Source of the DNA: Aldrovandia affinis
Taxonomy: Eukaryota > Chordata > Actinopteri > Notacanthiformes > Halosauridae
Length of the DNA: 64,000 nucleotides
Direction of reading: 5' to 3'
Assembly (NCBI GenBank): GCA_029706075.1
Contig: JAINUG010000055.1
Coordinates: 372,001-436,000 of the forward strand
Below, piece after piece: positions 23,401 to 35,400 of this stretch. Under the pieces are notes generated by a model, which saw only the letters and a list, made by a program, of their open reading frames with translations, did not search any database and had not been told where the DNA came from. Both the position numbers and the translations under genes were made by a program. Position 1 is the stretch's first letter; each line of letters starts with the position of its first letter.

Positions 23401-26400
23401 ATTGATCAATAGATTAGCTGTAACCAAAACCACTGTCATAGACAGTGGCTCCCCAGGGCTGAGTTTGGAATCCACTGCAGTACAGCACCGGAAACTCCCG
23501 TTATCAACCGGAGCTTCCTGCACCGATGAAGCAGATGGTAGGAATGGAAATGGGGGGGGTGTGTTTACCTGGCTGGCGGGGAGCAAGGCTCGGGCTGCCC
23601 CTAGCCGGGTCTGTGGCACCCAGCCCCCCCTCGGGCCCAGGCTCCCGCACCTCCTTGTCCTCCAGGCGGTCGAGCAGCTTGTCCAGGGTGGTCTCCAGAC
23701 TCTGCGTGGCCTGGCCCCGGTCAAACTCACCTTTCAGGCCCTCCGTCTCCAGCTCCTGCTGGGCCTGGAGGGAAACAAGAAACACCCCATTCGCTCTTCT
23801 GTTTACACACCATGCCCCATTTTTTTAATTTTTTAATACAAATTTGTTATTATATTTGTGATGCAACCCTACTAACGACACTTCAATGCTCTTTTGTACA
23901 GGCCGCAATAAAGCTATCTAACACCAGCCTAGATTGACCAGCCAGCTTTCAAGGTGCATGATTTTTAACAACATAACATCAATAACATTTCTAAAATAAC
24001 TTCATATTTAGGTTTGCCTTGCATTCGCGACTTATATTACTGTATTTTTTTTTACATTATTGCATCTCATCCCTCCCTCTCTCTCTCCAATGAACCTGTG
24101 AAGTTCACATTTCAGACTTCAGTTCTGTAAATTTCAGCTTGTAGGACATTTAAGGATTGCGCAATTGATATAGCTGGCACAGGCAGACAGTTGCCTAACA
24201 GAACAGTGGTTCTCAATGCTAGTCCTGGGGGACCCCTAGTATGCTGTTTTTTGCTACAGCCAACCTCTTGATCAATGTGTCTAAGTTGTTTCATAATTTT
24301 CCGTTAAACTTATTAACACGGCCCTGGTAGGGAGCCCCGATTGGAGTTCCGTCTCGAAGGACGTGGAGTTCGCTGCCCTCAGAGAATTAGCTTGCCACGT
24401 AGAGACGAGCGGCAAATTCGTATGGAGAGGGTGTAATTAGCCACTAAATTGAGGAAATACGGGAATAAATCTGAAACAAATAAAAAATATAATAATATTG
24501 TCACATGCCACGTGACAATCCCTGGACTGGAGCAGAGAAGCCGATGGAAATAACTGGCAGAGGAGTGGGGTTTTGCTGGTCTACGGACCGGATCTTTATT
24601 TTTTTCTGTCTCTCCCCCCAGACATGGGAGAGAGACAGTGGGACAGCAGGTTAAAATAAAACAAACACAAACACAAAGTCTTCACCCTACTTGCCACGAA
24701 GCTTTCGGGCAAAAACAATTAACTAAAATAAGAAACTAAAACAATCAAAACTCAACGAAAGCCCGCCTCCTCCGAGGGGGGAATCCCTTTTCCGGGAACA
24801 CACAACGAACACAGACAATCAGCGGCTTTCCACACCGCCTTCGTATACATTTACCACACATCAACACTTACGGGACAGGGTAGAACTCTACGCACTGTCC
24901 CGACACACATCTCAACAAGACACCGCGTCTCCTCAGACCGGCGTTCCCCTAGAACCTCCCCAGGCACACATATATCCAGTGACTTTTCAAGTGCTTCCCA
25001 AACCCATGCACACAGAGACACTCAAACTTTTCAGTCCGAGTTCTCTTTTACCCCAAACACACAGAGACCCTCGCCACTCCTCACAGGGAGAGTTCTCTGT
25101 GAACCAGCCCCGAGACACTCTCCACTCTTTCAGTGAGAGTTCTTGGGCCGTTGTCCTCCCAGAAGCTTGGATTACAGACATGCCCGAAAGTCACATCAAA
25201 CATCAAACACTCCACAATAATCCACAATAATACGTGCACACTGTCACACACACAGATGTCACAGACAAAGACTAACTCTCTTGATTCACACACGTCAATG
25301 ACAAAGACAAAACTGATTCATGATACACACACATCAAGACAAAGACAAACTGATTCCCCACTTTCCCCACCTGCTCTTAAATAGGCTTACTTCCTGCCTG
25401 GCTCACGTGGGACTCGTGAGGCAATCACCGGTCTAACATTCACTTACCCAATCACAATCACTCAACACCAAACAATTCACATTCTCACACACAAACCCAA
25501 TCAGTCAATTGAATGCCACATCAATTGCCAATTAACACCAATTAAATAATAATTAAATAAATTATGGCCTTTGGAGCAACCTTCCGGGCGACAGTTCACT
25601 CTCACACCCTGTGAGAGTGCCAAACCTGCCTCCGGAAAGTCTCCCTGCTCCAAAGGCCTCCACAACATCAAAGGCAACCATGTCACTCCAATGTTGCCGA
25701 GACTGACGCCCTCCACAAATCAATCTATAATGTAATAAATTGTAACCTCTTTCTAAAGGAATCATTTGCCATACAGCACATTACAGAAAATGGAAGCATT
25801 AGTTGCTCTGAAGGCTTGTGATTATGGGACATTTATTCTTCCTGGCAAGCATAGCTATATGACATAACGTGGCCTTAAGGTAAACCATCCTTCAAAATAA
25901 ATAAAAAATGTCTCATTAAGAACAATTAACAGCTTGATACAATTAGAGGGTGCAAATTTGGTTGGAACGAAAACCGGCATACACAGGGGTCCCCCAGGAC
26001 CAGGATTGAGAACCACTGGTCTACAATAAGCAGTTAGTTGCTGACTGTGTGTTCTGTAATCATAGGGGTATTCTGGAAGGTAACACTCCAGCAAGGTAGT
26101 TTCTGTTGAAAAAATAAATCATGAGTGCGATCACAAGTTTTCTTTTGAGGTAGCTAGAATGTATGCATGATTCCATGTGTATTTCGATCTGCACCCCCAC
26201 TGTATCCATTTCAAGCTCTACCCAAATTCTATTCCTCATCTCTTATGCTCCAATTGGAAGTGAGGGTAATATCTCATAGATGACAACTGGTAGCCTGTGG
26301 CTGTGTGGCGTGTTAAAGAGAGCAGCTAATCTAGCAGTAATCTGAGGTACCCTAGCCGACGTAAACCCACCCTACACTGGCAGGATGAGGCTGATTGAGG

Positions 26401-29400
26401 CCCGATTTAAAACTATGATTCCAGGGGCCTCGGGTGGCGCAATGGTAAAAGCACTTGCCCAGGTGCAGGTGTACTGGTGCACTGTCAACCACTGTCCCGT
26501 TTGGGGGCCGCGATTGACTGTGGGCAAAACAAACAGGCGAGTTCCGTCTTGGAGGAAGCGGTTCATTGCCAGCCTCGGGGTAGCGGCTTGCGACTACTAA
26601 ACGATGACTCCTGGTCACGGTTTTAAGAGCAGGGATGGACAAGGAGGGCCGTATCCGTTTCTGGATTTCATGTTGACATCTTCTCTTAATTATTTATTTA
26701 GCCACATCATTTGTGTAAACTGGCATTTTCGCTACATTTAATGATAATCTCATGAATGCCTGTTCTTCTGTCCCTATGAGAAACATTTTACTGTGGGCTA
26801 GACAATGAGATAACCAGTGATGGTGCACTGTATACAGGTAATCAGCTAATTGAGCTGGAGTAATTGGTGGAAACAGAAATACACCAGCCTTCCATGACCG
26901 GAACCGCCCATCCCTGAGCTTAAGCAATAGCAAGACTTGTGACCCGTGACTGCAGGGCCCGGCCCGTGCTCGTGGCCGACTGAGCCCCTTACACCCCCCC
27001 ATTCTGTACCTCGTCTATGATGTTGTCAAATTCTTTCTGCATCTCCTCCTTGATGGCATCGATCTTGGCCGAGGGCACGGAGAGGTCAGCTATCCCCTCC
27101 TCGAACTCCTGCAGCAGGCGCTCATCCTCGTCGTCCCCCTCCTCCACGCGGTCCTTGCCCTCTGCCGGCGATGCCTTCGCCCCACTCTCCCCGCTATCTC
27201 TCCGGTCTGCAGCGGCTGCCTGAGAGCGCAGCGATGAGACAGGGGGGGAAAAAACAAAAATTATTTTAAAAAAACTTTAAAAAAACAAAAAAAACACATA
27301 TCGTCTCGGCTTCGACGTCAAGGTTTGGTTTGGGCTACGAGGCAGAGCCATTCACTCCATCTGTGGGTGAACCAGTAGGAGAGGTCAACAGAGAGGTTTA
27401 CAAAGGAAAGGTTGGCTTTGCATAGGGAAGTTTGACGCTCACCCTGAAACAGAAGTAGCAGCAGTCTTGTTTCAATGTGTAACCACCCTTGAACTGTCAA
27501 ACCAAACCATTGCAGAAGTTCAGACACTACTTCTAAGGCACCTGGAAAGGGAAGACTAATCTACTAGTATGTAGCTTGCGATTGAGGTTACATTGGCTAG
27601 CTAGCTGGTTTTTGTTTCAGACACGCGTATTGCTAGCATATTGCTAGATTTTCCATACATTTTGTTGCAAATATTGAACCTTTAGGTTTCCTACTATCAA
27701 TTAAAATGTATTTGTATAGCAAATTTTACAAAACATTTGTCACAATGCACTTTACAGCAGACCCTGGCCTGAACCCCCAACAAAGGAAAGCCTAGGGCAA
27801 CAGTGGCAAGGAAATACTCCCGTGGTGGAACCTTAGGAGGACCCACATCCAAGAGGGGGAGCCCATACTCCTCTGGCCGGCCCAGGGTCTGAGTTTGTAA
27901 TGACCAACTGTGTTTAATGAGTCCATACGCAAAACAATTAAATGATGGGCTTGATTGATTTCTAGGCAACTGGAACCAGAGGTCCTGGGGTGGGTTGGCA
28001 GGCTGGGACAGGTGCCAGGTGGGTAGATGTCAGGTTCTGAAGATGGAGTAGGCTACTAGCTACCTACCCAGATGAATCGCACTTGAATCACTGCCTCCAA
28101 TTGCACTCCTAACTACACAAGATTATGATTCATCAAAAGTAGTAACTGACCATTGGTTGATTAGCAAAGAAAATCAAATCCCCTGAAGTCAGATTCTCAC
28201 ATTAGTGTCAACCTGGTCAGGCTCATAGTACCATAGGTTATGAGCCTGATAGGTGAGGCTACAGAAAATGAGACATGATTGAGACCTTACTGAGATGACA
28301 TTGAGAACTTACTGAGACATTATTGAGACCTTACCGAGATGTTATTTAAGGCCTTAATGAGAAGTTTCTGTTGGTGTTTCTCAGTCGCTCACCTTTTTAT
28401 TGCTCTCTTTCAGGTGCTTGACAAATTTCATTAGATCGGATGTGTCGGTGATGATCTTGAAATTGAATTTTTCGTCTCCAAACGCTGTTGAGGAAAACAA
28501 AAAATTCATAATCTGGTTAAAGAGGACTGAGCTTGAAGTAAAATCAATGAGGCTGCTCTGACATGACGGGGGACATTTACCTTCCTCTTTAAGTTCAGTC
28601 TCCGCCATGTCTCCATCAGCCTGGGAAGACAAGACTGCATTAGTCTAATACAACCCTACCCCCCCAGCACCCCCTCCTAGTCAATCAAGAGTATTTTAAC
28701 ACAAAATACAAACTTGATTAAAATAAATAAAAGCAAGAAGTGTCTCAAAAATGTATAATCTTTCCAAATGTGCAAAGGTTTTCAAATAAGGTTAGCCGTT
28801 TTCATAGAGCTGAACAACAAATACCAATCATGGAAATGTAAGAAAATATTCATTTAAAGTAGAACTCTAAAATAAAAAAATGTAAAAAGTTGATAGAATA
28901 CACTTTACTCGGTGCCTAAGGTGGCATAACAGTCAAAGCATTCACCCAGGCAGCACCGTATTTTGGCTGGTCTGATACGGTGTGCGCTGCCTGTCAGGGA
29001 CACGGTTCGAAATCCGCGTCTCTACCAGACCGGCCCTGGTCGTCACCCCCGATCGGCATTTGGCTGTCCGTCCCAGAGGGAGGGAGGAGGGTGAGCCGGC
29101 TGGAGTCCGCTGTAAAGCACGTAAGAAGTCTCCAGAATGTGGGTGGGCGAATTCTGTCTCGAAGGAAGCGGAGTTCACTGCCGTCGGATAATTAGTTTGC
29201 CTCGTAGAGACGAGCAGCGGACTCGTGTGGGGAGGGTAAATAAAAATAAATAGAGGGTATACAATGCAGAACCACGTGTCATAGTTTTAGTGGGTTGAAT
29301 TTTCCTCATGACAAGTTCCCTGACAATATCATATTCATTTTTAGACTGGAGTAGATACACTTTCCACTGTCTTCCATAACAAAGACCGACAGAAATAAAA

Positions 29401-32400
29401 TAAGATTTGTATTCTGCCACTTGTTCTGCGTAAGGAAATATATACAGTGGGGAAAATAAGTATTTCACCCCCTGCTGATTTTGTGAGTTTGCCCCCTTAC
29501 AAAGAAAGGAACGGTCTATAATTTTCATGGTAGGTTCATCTTAACAGTGAGAGACAGAATATTACCCCAGAAAATCACATTATATGAATTTTAAACATTT
29601 ATTTGTGTTTTATTGAGGAAAATAAGTATTTCACCCCCTAGCAAAACATGACTCAGTACTTGGTGGAGAAACCCTTGTTGGCAAGCACAGCGGTCAGACG
29701 TTTCTTGTAGTTGGTCACCAAGTTTGCGCAGATCCCAGGAGGGATTTTGGCCCACTCCTCTTTGCAGATCCTCTCCAAATCCTTAGGGTTTGTAGGTTGT
29801 CGCTTGGCAACTCAAAGCTTCAGCTCCCTCCACAGATTCTCTATAGGATTAAGGTCCGGAGACTGACTAGGCCACTCCATGACCTTAATGTGCTTCTTCT
29901 TGAGCCACTCCTTTGTTGCCTTAGCCGTATGCTTTGGGTCATTGTCATGCTGGAACACCCATCCACGACCCATTTTCAGTGTCCTGGCTGAGGGAAGGAG
30001 GTTCTCACCCAAGATTTCCCGGTACATGGCCCCATTCATCCTCCCCTCGATCCGGTGAAGTCGTCCTGTCCCCTTAGCAGAGAAACAGCCCCAAAGCATA
30101 ATGTTTCCACCGCCATGCTTGACGGTGGGGATGGTGTTCTTGGGGTCCAAGGCAGATTTTTTCTTCCTCCAAACACGGCGAGTCGAGTTGATGCCAAAGA
30201 GCTCGATTTTAGTCTCATCTGACCACAGCACTTTCTCCCAAGCCTCCTCTGAATCATCCAGGTGCTCATTGGCAAACTTCAGACGGGCCTGTACATGTGC
30301 CTTCTTGAGCAGGGGGACCTTGCAGGCACTACAGGATTTCAATCCATTACAGCGTAGTGTGTTACCAATGGTCATCTTGGTGACTGTGGTCCCAGCTGCC
30401 TTGAGATCATCAACAAACTCCAGCCGTGTAGTTCTGGGTTGTTCCCTCACCTTTCTCATGATCAGGTTCACTCCACAAGGTGAGATCTTGCGTGGAGCCC
30501 CAGACCGAGGGAGATTGATGGTCAATTGGTGTTTCTTCCATTTTCTAATTATCGCACCAACAGTTGACTCCTTCTCACCAAGCTGCTTGCCAATGGTCTT
30601 GTAGCCCATTCCAGTCTTGTGCAGGTCTACAATTTTGTCCCTGATGTCCTTAGACAATTCTTTGGTCTTGCCCATTGTGGAGAGGTTGGAATCTGATTCA
30701 TTGATTGATTCTGTGGACAGGTGCCTTTGCTAGGTACCCAGTACTTAATTAGGAGTACTAATTAAGTAAGAGGACTAATCTGTGTGCCTCCTGGTCACAT
30801 AACCGGTCTGTGGGAGCCAGAATTCTTGCTGGTTGGTAGGGGGTGAAATACTTATTTTCCTCAATAAAACACAAATAAATGTTTAAAATTCATATAATGT
30901 GATTTTCTGGGATTTTTTTTATATTCTGTCTCTCACTGTTAAGATGAACCTACCATGAAAATTATAGACCGTTCCTTTCTTTGTAAGGGGGCAAACTCAC
31001 AAAATCAGCAGGGGGTGAAATACTTATTTTCCCCACTGCAATTCACCAATGGAAAAAAATATATACACTACCGGTCAAAGGTTTTAGAACACTTCCATTT
31101 TTCCAGTTTTTATTGAAATTTACACAGTTTAATGTTTCAATGTACTCTGAAATTAAAGCATAGAACAAATAAACAATTGGAGATAAAAAAGAAATCACGG
31201 AATCATTTTGTTTAACAAAATTAAACGAAATTTTTGACTCATCAGAGTAGCCACCTTTTGCAGACATATCAGCCTAACACACTCGTGGCATTCTTTCTAC
31301 AATGTAAATCAAATATTGTTCGGAAAGTTCTTCCCGACACTGTTGCAGAAGTTCCCACAAATGTGTTGCACTTGTAGATTGCTTTGCTTTCACCCTTCTG
31401 TCCAGTTCATCCCAAACCAGCTAGATGGTGTTTAAGTCTGGCCACATGACTGTGCTGTCCATTCCATGGTTTGAAGCCTACGGTCTTGTTATTTTCTTCA
31501 AAGGTAGTTCTAACATAGCCTGGAGGTATGTTTTGGGTCATTATCTTGCTGTAGGATGAACCCCTGACCAACTAGGCGTAGACCAGAGGGTATTGCATGG
31601 CGCTGCAAAATGCTGTGGTAGCCCTTTTGGTTCAGGCTGCCAGTCACTCTGTGCAAGTCGCCGACTCTGGATCCAGCAAAAGAGCCCCAGACCATCACGC
31701 TTCCTCCTCCATGTTTGACAGTTGGTGTCACACACTGAGGAACCATCCTTTCGCCTACTCGATGGCGTACAAAAACCCTGCGTGATGAACCGAAGATTTC
31801 AAATTTTGATTCATCGGTCCATAAGACCTTCCAGTCTTCAGTAGTCCACTGGCGGTGCTTCATGGCCCAGGCAAGCCTCCTTTTCTTATTTTGCCATCTT
31901 AACAATGGCTTCCTTACTGCCACTCGACCTGTCAAACCTGCAGCTCGAAGTCTTCTCTTCACAGTTGAAACTGAGACTTCCTTACTTCGACCAGTGTTAA
32001 TCTGTGCTTAAAGCTGTTGTCCTGTGAGCCGCCTATCATGCAAGCTGTTGACTCTCAGAAATTTGTCTTCTGATTTTGTTGTGGCTTTGGGTCTGCCAGA
32101 CCTCTTCCTGTCAGAGTTTCCTCCAGTTTCCAAGTGCCTTTTGATGGTGTAGAAAACTGTACTCACTGACACCTTGGCCTTCTTTGCAATTTCTCTAAAG
32201 GAAAGACCTACACTTTTAAGGGTTATAATGGTCTGTCTGGCTTCCTTTGTTAATTGCATTTTTCTCGCCATTATGATACCAATATAGAACTTCCTGCAGT
32301 GCAATATTGTCCAAATAATGCTTCAGAGGGTGTAGCAACACAGTCTGTTCCAACACTGCTTATATACAGACAGAGGGTTTGTAAGTAATCAACAAAAGTT

Positions 32401-35400
32401 GGGACACCTGTAGGAATTGTTTGCATCAACCTTCAAGGCTTAATTTATTTACATTGCTGCAGAACACCTGTAAGTTGTTAACCCATTACTTGTTCCCTGA
32501 AAAGAGCCTTTTTAAATTTACGTAATTTTTCAGTTTTTGGCAACCTAAACTTTTTTTTTTAACCTCTAACCATTTCAGGTTATTCACTGGACTTGAACTG
32601 CTTACATTTCAGTAAAAATAGGAAAAATGGGGGTGTTGTAAAACTTTTGACTGGTAGTGTATATGCATTGGAGATGATAGGAAATTTCAACCCAATAAAA
32701 CTATGAAAAGCGGCACTGTGTTGCAGTGGGAAGTTGTCCAGCAAACATTTGGTCAGTGAAGAGTATTCTATCAAATTGTCATTTCTGGGCAGAATTCCCC
32801 TCTTAAAATTGAAGTGCTCTAACTAAACTAAGGTTATCCAATAAAGACAACGGAATGACAACGGCAGACAAATACCTTCAGAAAATGTATTGAAAATGTT
32901 CTTGAATAATGTTTTGGTTTCTTTTTTGAATGGATGTATGAGCTCAGCTTTGACTCCCATACTGTACAGCAGGGATAGCCAACCCCTGATCCCGGAGCCC
33001 CAGAGCGGTTTCTGGTTTTCGTTTTATCTGAGCTTGATTAGGTGTGGCAGTGGCTCAGTGGTTAGCGACACAGGCTGGCAAGCTGAGATGATGCTAGTTC
33101 ACTTCCTGGGGCACTGCTGAAGTGCCCTTGAGCAAGGCACTGAACCCCTAACTGCTCCAGGGGCGCTGTACTATGGCTGACCCTGCGCTCAAACCTCTCT
33201 TAGGAGAGGTATGTGAAAAGACAAATTCCAATTACTTTGTGTGTAACTTATATAACATGGCAATAAAAGGATATTCTATTCTATTCTATTCTATTCTATT
33301 CTATTACACGGTTTGATTATTAAGAGTCTGAGCCTGAATATTACATTACATTATAGGCATTTATCAGACGCTCTTATCCAGAGCGACTTACAGTTTACAT
33401 TTCTTTACAATCCATTTATACAGCTGGAGAAACTGAAGCAATTCAGGTTAAGTACCTTGCTCAAGGGTACAACGGCAGTGTCCCACCTGGGGATTGAACC
33501 TGCAACCTTAACGTTACAAGCCCAGCTCCCTAACCATTATACCACACTGCCTGTGCAGAGTTTGAATGGAGAAACGCTGAGTACCTCCAGTACGTGGTCA
33601 CCTTCAATAATATTTCATCCAATTATGTGGTTAGTGGTTCAGATGGAGCATTTGGGGTGCCATGCAGGCCCTCCCTACCTGCTGTACCTCCTCGGTGCCT
33701 TCGGGAGCCACACTGTCCGGCTTTGAAGCCCCTTCCCAGAAGTCCTTGTCCTCCACGTCGTCCACCGAAACGTCGTCTACTGAGACATTGTCCGAGGGCA
33801 TGCTGTCCGCTCCTGTTGAAACGCGAACCCGCACAGACTCCATCAGAACACTATACCCGCCACCGTCATTTCTTAAAGCACACCTCAGAACAATCAAACA
33901 GAAATACAGACGAGGTTAAAGACCCACGACTTAAAACATTTCAGGTGAACTTAATCTATTTAACCTTAACTTGCATGACAAAGAGGGATCTTACATAATT
34001 CAAATGTACAAAATGTCCAACAGGACATAGAAACACTTTTCGGAAATAATAATAATAACAACTTTATTTTCAAAGCGCTTTTCATAAATGGCGCTGAAAG
34101 CACTTTCCAGGTAAAACAAAATAATTAATAAAGGCAGATTAAACATTCAGTCCTAAACTGACGATTGTAGGGCCATTAGATATTTGAATATGAGAGATTG
34201 CAGTCTTAAAGGCATTAAACAGGGTGCCTTCCAAACACATGTTCTGGGCACTGAGCAGTTCCTGTTGAATGGTGTAAAAACCTGGCAACCAACATTGCAG
34301 AAGCATTGAAGATTCCTTTTAAATTGTTAAAATTTGTATTCCACTCACAACTAGTAAATGAACACAAAAGTCCCACCACACAAAAATATCTGTGAACTTA
34401 ACCCCTCATCTCCCAAACTAAAGCTGTAGTATGCATAAACTTAGTCTAGATAAATTCCTAGGATATGTTAAATTGTGTAAAACTGCCAGTTAGGTTAGCA
34501 GTTTTTTTACCTGAAAGTTATCTGTAAAACTTGAATGAAAACAGTTGCAACTTCAACCTTTTCTAAAACTTAGAAGGTACTGTACCAAATTATTTTTCCT
34601 AGGTTCTTGTACAGCTTTTCTGCATCGTTGCAAATCATTTTAGTATGATTTATTGGAGGCTGCCCGTTTCAGGTTACCTTGTCCTAAACTTGAGGGAAAA
34701 TGGTAGAATGTTCTAATGCAGAAGGGATTAATGGCCAGCCGGGAGGTGGAGAGGCTGAAACCAAAATGGTTTGGCAGCATTTGGAAGACTCGACCATAAA
34801 ATATTCACAGCAACACTTCAATTTAAGGATCCGCATAGCTCATGGGGGGGAAGGGTGGGGCTACATTTGTAATAAAACTGACAGGTGAAATGCAAATGTT
34901 CATATGAAATTTTGAAGTTCCAGATCAGGCTTTTGAGGAACTTGGTAATCATTATGAGCCTGAGGTGATTTTTCTTGGCATGGTCAACTTTGTACAGCAA
35001 AACCTGTGACCAGCAGGCTGAAATACTTGGGATGGAATGACCCTAGAGAAAGGTACTTAAGCTGAATTGCATCAATAAATATCCAGCTGTATATCAAATG
35101 TGAGCCATGCCAGACCAGCCTAGATAAGTCTTCCATTAAACAATAAAAAGAAGAGTCCTATAATGATCTGGCTCTCTGACACAAAATAAACCCAGGCATC
35201 AAAAAACATTTGGGAACTGCTTGCCATGTCTGACAAAACATTTTCTCAGAATTGAATTAATTTATATACGGTAATTAGTGTGTGTGTTTCGACCAAACGC
35301 CATGTACCTTTTATCCCTAACCCTAACATTTCCCTTGAACTTCACCTTTTGTGTCTAGCTCCACGTCCTCCTGGTCAGCCGAGAGCGTTGGCGTTTCCTT

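Larger units (their letters stand above)
24204..26018 (+). mobile_element. hAT-type MITE carrying nested insertions (os9 intron 11)
   Basis: Left end CAGTGGTTCTCAATGCTAG at 24204 and inverted right end GATTGAGAACCACTG ending at 26018. Internal sequence near both ends matches the clean copy at 22707-23201, for example AATCATTTGCCATACAGCAC. The middle is occupied by a SINE piece (24318-24465) and an unclassified repeat (24497-25722). No clear target duplication remains. Confidence 0.75.

Noticed and set aside
30101-30604. 167-codon + strand open frame
   Set aside because: Mirror frame of the Tc1 transposase; no own features.
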